A DNA stretch of 20,456 bases from Chloroflexia bacterium (GTDB lineage: Bacteria; Chloroflexota; Chloroflexia; Thermomicrobiales; UBA6265), in the NCBI GenBank assembly GCA_013698285.1, contig JACCVE010000101.1, positions 1 to 20,456 of the forward strand, given 5' to 3'. The translations under genes and the position numbers were made by a program. The notes below the pieces were generated by a model. That model had not been told where the DNA came from. It saw only the letters and a program-made list of their open reading frames with translations, and searched no databases. Shown here piece by piece: positions 1-7,800 of the stretch; the first letter of the stretch is position 1; every line of letters begins with the position of its first letter.

Positions 1-454
1 CGCCGTAGACCGACAGGGGGCGGGGTTCGGCGTCCTCGGCGTAGGGTGCGCCGCCGTCGCCGGGGAACACGAAGTCGGTCCCGATGCCGATCAAGTACGC
101 CCCCGTCGCGGCACAGGCCGCGGCCACATGGGCGGCGCCGAGGGCGTTGACCGCGTGGGCCCGCTCCGGGTCTCGCTCGCACCCGTCGACGTCGGTGTAG
201 GCGGCGGCGTGGATCACGGCATCGGGCGCATGGTTCACCATGGCACGGCGCACGGCCGCCGCGTCGCGGATATCGACGACCTGGACCACGCCCGGGCCAG
301 GCCGGGTCCCGATGCCGATCGGTTCGGCACCCCGGGTCCGCAGGGAGTCGAGTAGGTATGCGCCGACCTGGCCACCGGCCCCGGTGACCATCACCCGGAG
401 TCCGGTGAGGTCGTCGGCACCGGCCGGCGTCGAGACGGGAGACTGGTCGGACAT
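1..454 (-). CDS. rfbD: dTDP-4-dehydrorhamnose reductase, N-terminal part (cut by window edge)
   Basis: This is the N-terminal 151 residues of an extended short-chain dehydrogenase of the RfbD/RmlD type, which reduces dTDP-4-keto-L-rhamnose to dTDP-L-rhamnose with NAD(P)H in the cytoplasm. The Rossmann nucleotide loop GAGGQVG is at residues 25-31. The family-typical stretch HAAAYTDVDGCE is at 82-93 and is followed by the expected VNALG. The GTDFVF strand is at 125-130, and the Tyr of the catalytic YxxxK motif is at 149, with its Lys beyond the edge. The ATG at 454-452 is preceded by a GGAG about 8 bases upstream. Roughly half of a 280-300 residue enzyme is missing. The gene is divergent from the UDP-glucose dehydrogenase gene 195 bp away, and both point to surface-polysaccharide precursor synthesis. 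A related NAD-dependent sugar epimerase is a less likely alternative. Confidence 0.88.
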   Translation of the reverse strand, partial: MSDQSPVSTPAGADDLTGLRVMVTGAGGQVGAYLLDSLRTRGAEPIGIGTRPGPGVVQVVDIRDAAAVRRAMVNHAPDAVIHAAAYTDVDGCERDPERAHAVNALGAAHVAAACAATGAYLIGIGTDFVFPGDGGAPYAEDAEPRPLSVYG

Positions 455-649
455 CGGGGGCTCCGGGCGGGTTCGAGCGAACGGGTCGGAGTGGCGAGGG
501 CGCCACGTCGCCCCGGCATGGTATACCCGGTGCGGCGGGTCTGGGCCACACGGTGGCACGATGGCGACGCGGGCCAGGGCTCATGGATATGACATGGATC
601 GCGCTCGTCCCGGTGCGGCCGGGCGAGACGAGGGTAGAGAGGAACAGCG
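455..649. promoter_or_regulatory. Divergent promoter region between rfbD and ugd
   Basis: The two nucleotide-sugar genes are transcribed away from each other across this 195 bp gap, so promoters for both should lie here. The best AT-containing spot is GGTATACC at 520-527. It is a palindrome and could serve as a -10 element on either strand, but I find no convincing -35 at 16-18 bp on either side. A GAGAGGAA ribosome binding site precedes the ugd ATG. The promoter role is inferred from gene layout. Confidence 0.35.
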
Positions 650-2017
650 ATGAACGTCACGATCTTCGGCACCGGCTACGTTGGCCTGGTGACCGGCGCC
701 TGCCTGGCGGACGGTGGCCACGATGTCGTCTGCGTCGACGTCGATGCGGTCAAAGTCGCGATGCTCAATCGGGGCGAGGTCCCGATCTTCGAGCCCGGCC
801 TCAACGAGGTGGTCGGTCGCAACGTCCGTGCCGGTCGCCTGGCCTTCACCACCGACGCGGCCCGCGGAGTCGCCCACGGGCTCTTCCAGTTCATCGCCGT
901 CGGCACACCCCCCGGCCCGGACGGCGCCTCCGACCTGCGCTATGTCTACCAGGTCGCCCGCACGATCGGCGACGCGATGGACGGCCACCGGGTGATCGTC
1001 ACCAAGTCCACCGTCCCGGTCGGCACCACCGACCGCATACGGGCCCTGGTCGCCGAGCGCCTCGCAACCAGGGGTCTGGATATCCCGTTCCAGACCGTTT
1101 CTAACCCCGAGTTCTTGAAAGAGGGGGCGGCGGTCGAGGACTTCATGCGGCCGGACCGGATCGTGGTCGGCAGCGAGGGACGAGAGGAGTTGGAACTGCT
1201 CCGCGAGCTGTACGCGCCGTTCAACCGGAATCACAACCGGCTGGTGGCGATGGGGGTCCGGTCGGCGGAACTCACCAAATACGCCGCCAACGCGATGCTG
1301 GCGGCGCGGATCTCCTTCATGAACGAGATCGCCAACATCGCCGAGCGGGTCGGGGCGGACATCGAGCAGGTACGGATCGGGGTCGGCTCGGACCCGCGCA
1401 TCGGCTACGACTTCATCTACGCCGGCTGCGGCTACGGTGGCTCTTGCTTCCCGAAGGATGTCCAGTCCCTGGAGCGGACCGCCGCCGGTCACGACTACGA
1501 CGCGACCCTGCTCCGGGCGGTCGAGGCGGTGAATGGGCGACAGAAGCGCCTCCTCTTCGACAAGGTATCCGCCCACTACGGGGGCGACCTGGCCGGGAAG
1601 ACGCTGGCCATCTGGGGGCTGGCCTTCAAGCCCAACACCGACGACATGCGGGAAGCGCCGAGCCGGGTCCTGATCGAGGCACTCTGGGCGGCGGGGGCCA
1701 CCGTACGGGCCTTCGACCCGGTGGCGGGGATGGAAGCGCGGCGAATCTGGGGAGACCGACCGGATTTGACCCTCTGTGACAGTGCCGAGGAGGCGGTCGA
1801 GGGCGCCGACGCGCTGGTGATCGTCACCGAGTGGCGGATGTTTCGGTCGCCGGACTTCGCGATGCTGCGGCGAGGGCTCCGGGAGCCAGTGATCTTCGAT
1901 GGCCGCAATATCTACGACCCGGCCCGGATCGCCGCCGAGGGGTTCACCTACTATGGGATCGGCCGGGGCGACCGGCTGCCCGTGGCGGTCGAGGCTTCGG
2001 GCGCCCGCCTGGGCTGA
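650..2017 (+). CDS. ugd: UDP-glucose 6-dehydrogenase
   Basis: This cytoplasmic enzyme oxidises UDP-glucose to UDP-glucuronate with two NAD+ and feeds acidic exopolysaccharide or glycan synthesis. At 455 residues it matches the usual 430-460. The N-terminal NAD-binding motif GTGYVG is at residues 7-12. The central family motif NPEFLKEG is at 152-159, followed by PDRIVVG. The helix KYAANA with the conserved Lys210 and Asn214 is present. The catalytic Cys266 sits in GGSCFPKD at 263-270. The C-terminal UDP-binding domain begins with LAIWGLAFKPNTDD. The ATG has a GAGAGGAA ribosome site. A GDP-mannose or UDP-ManNAc dehydrogenase is related, but this pattern is most like the UDP-glucose enzymes. The gene is divergent from rfbD and ends 16 bp from the convergent M50 gene. 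Confidence 0.95.
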   Translation: MNVTIFGTGYVGLVTGACLADGGHDVVCVDVDAVKVAMLNRGEVPIFEPGLNEVVGRNVRAGRLAFTTDAARGVAHGLFQFIAVGTPPGPDGASDLRYVYQVARTIGDAMDGHRVIVTKSTVPVGTTDRIRALVAERLATRGLDIPFQTVSNPEFLKEGAAVEDFMRPDRIVVGSEGREELELLRELYAPFNRNHNRLVAMGVRSAELTKYAANAMLAARISFMNEIANIAERVGADIEQVRIGVGSDPRIGYDFIYAGCGYGGSCFPKDVQSLERTAAGHDYDATLLRAVEAVNGRQKRLLFDKVSAHYGGDLAGKTLAIWGLAFKPNTDDMREAPSRVLIEALWAAGATVRAFDPVAGMEARRIWGDRPDLTLCDSAEEAVEGADALVIVTEWRMFRSPDFAMLRRGLREPVIFDGRNIYDPARIAAEGFTYYGIGRGDRLPVAVEASGARLG

Positions 2018-2033
2018 CCGCCCCCGCGTCATC

Positions 2034-3074
2034 TCAGGATCGAGCGGCCGAATGCCGCTCGACGTCCTCCATCGCGATCCTGGTCGCCATGGTCAGGGCA
2101 TCGACGTCCGGAGGGGCGGGAAACGGGCGAAGCAGGCCATATCCCCGCACCGTGCCCGGTCCGGCCGTCGGGTCGGCGACGTGGCCGCGCAGCTCGATCG
2201 ACCCATCCTCCGCGATGCGGATCATGACGCCGCGCGGGGCGGGATCCGCCCCGGTGGTCCAGACGATCCCGACCGCGAAGCGGGTCGCGGGGAGACCGTT
2301 CTGGACCGCGACCTGGACGGGAGGCGGCCATCCGCCGGCGGCCCGCCGAGCCGCCTCGTGGGCGACCGTAGCCTCGGGCGACGGCGACGTGAACGGCCGC
2401 TCCCGCCGTTCCAGCCCGCCCATGAACCGGCGCTCGGTCCCGGCCGGCGCCCCGGTCAAGGTGGCCACCCGGGCCTGGACGCCCGGGTTCCGGAACGCCC
2501 AGATGCCGCCCACCAGCAACGCCAGGTGAAAGAGGAAGATCACGCCGGAGACGACGGGCACGCCGCCCCGGTAGATCTGGCTCCAGTCCCCGCCGAGGCC
2601 ACTGACGACGTCGAGCAGGGGATAGAACACGGCGGCGTTGATGATCGAGAGGGCGGCGAACTGGGTCAACAGTTCGTTGAAGGCCGGACGAAGGGGAGGG
2701 CGACGGAGGAAGACGATGACCAGGGCCGCCAGCCCGAGCACGATGCTGACCAGCGGTCCGGCCAGGGCGACCAGGATGCGCTGGAGATCCGAGAACGGGC
2801 GCGGGTCGTAACTGACGAAGCCGGCGAATGCGTAGTAGCCCCAATCGACGATCCGGCCGCCGAACCCCTTCACGGCAGCCGCGTGACCCAACTCGTGCAG
2901 GGCGACCGAGATCGGCAGCAGGATGAAGAAGGCAGCCTGATCGACCAGGCTCCGGTCCTCGGCGGTGAACCGGCGGTCGAAGGTCGGCCGCCAGGACCTG
3001 ACCAACTGGGCGATGACCCGGACCCCGATGACGGCATAGAACAGGCTCAGCAGGATGAAGGGACCGAAGCTCAC
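2034..3074 (-). CDS. M50-type (site-2 protease-like) membrane metalloprotease
   Basis: This is a predicted polytopic zinc metalloprotease that would cut substrates within or near the membrane. With the start used here (346 residues), the zinc motif HELGH is at 60-64 inside a hydrophobic helix. A second conserved helix has INAAVFYPLLDVVSG, whose Asp155 fits the third zinc ligand of the family. Hydrophobic segments lie at about 3-24, 45-75, 100-124 and 172-194. The last 150 residues are soluble, and I do not recognise them. No PDZ domain is visible, unlike RseP. I chose the GTG at 3074 because GAGG lies 5 bases upstream and the protein then begins directly with a membrane helix. An ATG at 3140 and a TTG at 3152 are in frame but lack a ribosome site. 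The gene follows the MFS gene on the same strand and may share its transcript. Confidence 0.85.
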   Translation of the reverse strand: MSFGPFILLSLFYAVIGVRVIAQLVRSWRPTFDRRFTAEDRSLVDQAAFFILLPISVALHELGHAAAVKGFGGRIVDWGYYAFAGFVSYDPRPFSDLQRILVALAGPLVSIVLGLAALVIVFLRRPPLRPAFNELLTQFAALSIINAAVFYPLLDVVSGLGGDWSQIYRGGVPVVSGVIFLFHLALLVGGIWAFRNPGVQARVATLTGAPAGTERRFMGGLERRERPFTSPSPEATVAHEAARRAAGGWPPPVQVAVQNGLPATRFAVGIVWTTGADPAPRGVMIRIAEDGSIELRGHVADPTAGPGTVRGYGLLRPFPAPPDVDALTMATRIAMEDVERHSAARS

Positions 3075-3162
3075 GGATACCTCGATGACGACTGGCTGAC
3101 GGGGTGAAACGGTCCGGCTGCCATGCCGGGCCGGGAGCATGGCGTCGGCCAAGCATAGCCCG

Positions 3163-3182
3163 CGGCGATCGCGAGATCGCCG
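3163..3182 (-). terminator. Short GC hairpin between the MFS and M50 genes
   Basis: The arms CGGCGATC (3163-3170) and GATCGCCG (3175-3182) pair perfectly over 8 bp around a 4-base loop, just after the MFS stop codon in the minus direction. There is no T-run, so it may be a weak terminator, an attenuator or an mRNA-end stabiliser between the two genes. Confidence 0.35.
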
Positions 3183-3200
3183 TCCGCAGTCGCCCGGGCG

Positions 3201-4580
3201 TCAGTCGTCGCCACCCTTGGCGAGGTCCGGCACGACCTCCCTGCCTGATCCGAAGGACACCCCGGTCGGGGATGCCGACCGGATCGTGGCCGGACGTGAC
3301 TCGCGGGCGGGTCGCAGACCAGCCCCGATCAGGGCCAGGGCGGCGACCGCCGTGACGCTCCCCCCGACCATCACCGACGCCGTCGTCGAGACGCGATCGG
3401 CGATCGCCCCCGAGAGGAGCGACCCGAACGGGGCGGTGCCGGCGAAGACGGTCATGTAGACGCTCATCACCCGGCCCCGCAGTTCATCGGTGGCCGTCGT
3501 CTGGACGGTCGTATTAGCGAGCGCCATCGTCGTCGTCATGCAGAACCCGACCATGGCCAGCAGACCTGCCCCGAGGAGGACCGGGGCTCCGCCCGCGCCG
3601 GCCAGGGCCAGGGCGACTTCCCCCACGCCCAGGGCGAGGGCCGCCCCGAGCATCAGCCCGCGCCGGGGCGTCCTGGCGCGCATCACGAGGGTCACGGCCC
3701 CGGCCAACGAGCCGATCCCCATCGCCGTCATCAACAACCCGAAACCTCGCGGCCCGGTCGCGAAGACGTCTTTGGCCAGGAGTGGGATCCAGACATTGAA
3801 GTTCATCCCGAAGGTCGCGACGAAGGCGACGAGGGTGATCGGCAACAGGATAGCCGGTGTGGACCGGACGTATCGCAGTCCCTCGGCCAACCGGGAGGCG
3901 GTCGATCCCTTCGGCGCGTCCGGCTTGGACGTGCCCCGGATCATCAGGAGGCCGGCGATCGCGGCGCTGAACGTGACGGCGTTGAGTGCGAAGCAGACCC
4001 CGGAACCGAACGCCGCCAGCAGCACCCCGGCGATGGCGGGCCCCAAGACGCGACCGGTGTTGAACAGGGCCGAATTGAGAGCCACGGCGTTCATGACCTG
4101 GTCGCGCTCGACCAATTCGGAGACGAACGTCTGGCGGGCGGGCATGTCGAAGGCGTTGATGACGCCGAGGATGCCCGACAGCACGTAGACGTGCCACAGC
4201 TCGACCGAGCCGGAGAGCACCAGGATCGCCAGCAGGGCCGCCAGCACCGCCGAGATGGCCTGGGTGACGATGAGAAGAAGCCTGGTCGAGACGCGGTCGA
4301 TCACGACGCCGGCGAACAGGCCGAAGACGAGGATCGGGGCGAACCGGAGGACGTTGACCATACCGAGGTCGAACGCCGAGGCGTTCAGCTCATCGACGAC
4401 GAGCCAGCTCTGGGCGATCGTCTGGATCCAGGTCCCCGTGATGGAGATGAGTTGGCCGACCCAGAAGACCCGGAAGTTCCGGGACTGGAAAGCCGTCGCC
4501 TTCCTCGTGATCGCTCCCCACGGCCGGCGGGTGACCCGGGGACGATGGTCTGGGATGTCGTTGGAATCGTGCGCGGCCAC
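3201..4580 (-). CDS. MFS exporter (MFS_3/EntS-like)
   Basis: This is a 459-residue inner-membrane secondary transporter, probably a drug or siderophore-type exporter driven by the proton gradient; the substrate cannot be told. The opening NFRVFWVGQLISITGTW after a basic N-terminal stretch (residues 1-33) is typical of the MFS_3/EntS group. The loop motif AGVVIDRVSTR between helices 2 and 3 matches the family's GxxxDRxxRR signature. DMPARQTFVSELV also fits, as does the DELRGRVMSVYM stretch in the second half. About 12 hydrophobic segments can be counted. The start is the GTG at 4580-4578. No strong ribosome site precedes it and there is no in-frame alternative before the first helix. It heads a likely two-gene unit with the M50 protease. 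The C-terminus is soluble and Pro/Ser-rich. Confidence 0.88.
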   Translation of the reverse strand: MAAHDSNDIPDHRPRVTRRPWGAITRKATAFQSRNFRVFWVGQLISITGTWIQTIAQSWLVVDELNASAFDLGMVNVLRFAPILVFGLFAGVVIDRVSTRLLLIVTQAISAVLAALLAILVLSGSVELWHVYVLSGILGVINAFDMPARQTFVSELVERDQVMNAVALNSALFNTGRVLGPAIAGVLLAAFGSGVCFALNAVTFSAAIAGLLMIRGTSKPDAPKGSTASRLAEGLRYVRSTPAILLPITLVAFVATFGMNFNVWIPLLAKDVFATGPRGFGLLMTAMGIGSLAGAVTLVMRARTPRRGLMLGAALALGVGEVALALAGAGGAPVLLGAGLLAMVGFCMTTTMALANTTVQTTATDELRGRVMSVYMTVFAGTAPFGSLLSGAIADRVSTTASVMVGGSVTAVAALALIGAGLRPARESRPATIRSASPTGVSFGSGREVVPDLAKGGDD

Positions 4581-4719
4581 GAGAGAGAATCCTTCGTCCG
4601 GGAGTGGGTGAGGCGTCGCTATCCGGCGGCAACGGGGTCCGAAACATCGTCGGCGCTGGCCCCAGAGGCCGCACGATCACGGCCACGGACGGTGGTCCGG
4701 GCATCGGGGAGGCACGGTG

Positions 4720-4725
4720 ATTATC
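4720..4725 (-). promoter_or_regulatory. Possible -10 element for the MFS gene
   Basis: Read on the minus strand this is GATAAT, a good match to TATAAT and a rare AT-rich spot in the 244 bp between the surface-protein stop and the MFS start. It lies 140 bp upstream of the MFS GTG. No clear -35 is found at 17 bp, so this is only a candidate. Confidence 0.25.
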
Positions 4726-4738
4726 CCCGATACACGCC

Positions 4739-4769
4739 CGGACGACCTGGCCAATCGTCAGGTCGTCCG
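4739..4769 (-). terminator. Perfect 11 bp hairpin downstream of the surface-protein gene
   Basis: CGGACGACCTG (4739-4749) pairs with CAGGTCGTCCG (4759-4769) around a 9-base loop. It begins 55 bp past the stop of the large minus-strand gene, a usual place for a terminator. It lacks a T-tract, as is common in very GC-rich genomes. It also separates that gene from the MFS gene, which reads the same way. Confidence 0.5.
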
Positions 4770-4824
4770 TGGCGGCGGTCGTCTCGTGATTCTCCCGGCC
4801 GCGACGGGGCATGCCGGTCGCCGG

Positions 4825-7800
4825 TTAGGTCGTCGCCGAACCAGTCAACGGTAATGGGTTCGCCGAGATGACGAGGCGAGGCGGGGTCAGGCTTTCCCGG
4901 CTGGCGATGGCCACCGGCTGGCCCGGATAGCCAGTCAAGACGAAGGTTACCGTCCCATCGGCGGTCACCACGCCGGTGACCGCGATGACCGTCTCGACAC
5001 CCGGCGCCAACCATATCGGATCGATCGGGAGTCCGGCTGGCGAGAGGATCGGCGTGCCGGGGCCCGGTGCCGTGGCGGCCGACGCGGTCCACTCGTCCAC
5101 CCAGACACCCGGGAGGACGGCGACGGATGCGGCGCTGCCGGCCGTGACCCCGGCTCCCGTCACGACGAGCGAGGCGTCCACGACCGTGCCGGCCGCGATT
5201 CCCGTGACCTGGAAGGTCAGGTAGGTCACCGCCGCGTTGGCGCCGCCGACCGCCAACACCGGGGTCATTGGGTCGAAGACGACCGGCGTGCCGAGGTCCA
5301 TGGCGGGCACCAGGTCGAGACTCGTGTCGGACACCGGATAGAGGACCAACTGGGACGCCACCGGAGGCGCCAGGACAGTCGTCGCCGTCTCGGCTGGGAC
5401 GACTGTCGCCGTCTCTGTCGGGACCAGGGTCGCCGTCTCCGTTTCGGTGGGCACCAACCAAATCGGCGTTGCCGTTTCTGATGGCGTGGGAGTCGCCGGG
5501 GCGGTCGCGGTGGCACCAGGACTCTCGGCAGTCGTGGTCTCGACGGCGCCGGCGATCGGCGGGTCAATCGTCGCCGTCGCCTCAGTCTGGACCGGTGGCG
5601 TTTCGATCCTTTCCCGGATGGTCCGTGGTGCGGTCGTCGTCGACTCGCTGGTCGGGAGGACAGGTGCCGTGATAGCGCCGGTGGCGGTCGCGGAGACGGC
5701 CGGGCTCGGGGTCGTCGCCGGGGTTGCCGTGGTGTCCGCAACGGGCGGCGTCAGGACAGCCGTGGTCGGGGTCGACCGGAGAGAGCGCGCTGGGGTGGCC
5801 GTCGGATCCACCGCGGGCCCGGTCGGGGTCGGAGTGATGCCGATCGTGGCCGGGACATCCGGCGTCGCCGTCGAATTGACTGCCAGAGACGGTGTCGTCG
5901 TCGGTGTCACGGTGGGTGCGATCGTCGAGTCCCGGATGCTCCTGACTGTCGCGGTCAGGGTCGAGATCGTCCTCGAGGTGGATGGGTCAGGCGTCGCCAC
6001 ATCGGTGGGGGGCACCGTGGCCGGGATGGTCGCCGTATCGGTGACGCTCGTCTCCGTCGTAGTCGGGGATGCGCCCCGGATGATCCGCTCGCCCGAGATG
6101 GCCGTCGGCATGCTGACCCGGGGCGCGTCGCTGGCCACGACCGTCTCGGTCGACACCATCCCCGGAGCGCTGCCGGCGGGGGTGGCCGGGGCGGCGGTCG
6201 GATCCGCGCCGACGATCGCTGTCGTGGTCGCCACCGTGCCGCTGTTGACACCGCGCACCGTCAGGATGTGAGGACCGCCCGTGGAGGCCGGTAAGGCGAT
6301 CTGGAACGACACCTCGCCCGCCTCGTTCGCGGCCGTGGCCCCGACGGCGACCTCCGATTCGTCCCACGTCGCGTCGACCGGTTCGCCCGGCGCGAACCCA
6401 GACCCGGTGGCGAGGACGAACGTTCCCGGCACCCCTTCCCTCGGAGCAAGGGCGACGGTGGCGCCGGACACTTCGGCGGCGCTGATCGAGGCGCCGGACA
6501 TCGTCCGGCTCAGGACTTGGATCGCGCCGTATCCACGCGCTCCGGTGCGGGAGCCCGTGCCGACATAGTCGTGCCAGCCAGCGGTGTCGGAGGGGATCGA
6601 GATGGCGATCGTGGCCATGCCGTTCCCATCCGATGTTGCCGTCCCCAACAGTTGTCCCGTGGCCGTGTTCCAGTTCAACCGGACGGTCTCGTAGGCCCCG
6701 AACCCGCGAGCGACCACCATCACCCTCGTGCCAGGTACGCCGCTGTACGGTGTCCGGGCCAGACTGGCTCCGATCTGCATGGTCGTGGACGCACTCCGGG
6801 TGCTGGTCCCGCCCCGGACAGTGATTCGGTGGGCTCCATACGTAGTGTTCGGGATGGCCAGGAAGATCCCGATGACGCCAGAGTCGTTCGCCGAGGCCGT
6901 TTGCAGGATCATCGTGTCCCAAGAGATCGTCAATCGCTCGTTCGGCGTGAAGCCGGTTCCCCGGATGATGAACCCTTGGCCGACCTGGGCGGTCGTGCGA
7001 GAGGCGGTGACCGTCGCCGATTCGGCGGGCGGGCTCGGCACGGGCTGCGGGGTGGGGGAGGGGATTGTACCGCCTACCCCGGCCGCCGGGGACGTCTGAC
7101 CGCAGGCCCGGGCGGCCGCTGTCGGGTCCTCGCCGCTCTGCCAAAGCATGGTGGCGACCACGCCGTTCGGGGCGATGCCAGAGGCCATCTGGAAACCCAG
7201 GTCGACCCAGGTGCCGTCGGCGATGTCGATCGCGGCCCGGTTGCCGACCTCGTACCCCTTGTTGGAGATGCCGATGCCGGAGGGAGCCCGGCCGTAACCG
7301 ACGTCGAGGCCGTCGCGTGCCGCGTCGGCCCCGGTGTACCCCTGGCGCAGCACGTTCCGGGTGGTGGGAAGGGTGTTGAGCACCCGCTGGGCGGCAGGGT
7401 TCCACCAGTCGTCGTTCGTGAACCACGGCCCGACGTCGGAAATCGGGGCGACGGAGCAGGTGCCCGTTGCCGCGTTGGTGACGCGGACAAAGCAACGGGA
7501 CCCACATTCGACCCTAGTTCCCCAGAGGTCGTGCCGGCCGCCCACGGCGAGCCATGGGCAGGACGTGGCCGTGCAGGCCGGCAGCGACACGAAGTGGTCG
7601 TCCGCGACGATGACGTGACCGTTGGAGGTCCGGCCGCCCACCAGTCCCTCCCGCGTCGCCGTCACCCGGTAGGTTCCTGGACCGAGCACTACGCCACCGC
7701 CGGTGCCACCCGTACCACCGGAGACGGTGAACGCGGCCTGGGCCGTCACGGCGCCACTGACCGCGACGATCGGGTAGGACGTGCCGGCCGTACCCGAGGG

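Noticed and set aside
455..480. GGTTCGA-like string suggesting a tRNA T-arm
   Set aside because: No acceptor, D-arm or anticodon stem can be built around it.
581..2032. Minus-strand frame of 483 codons opposite ugd
   Set aside because: It mirrors ugd exactly, and its composition is typical of antisense GC-rich frames.
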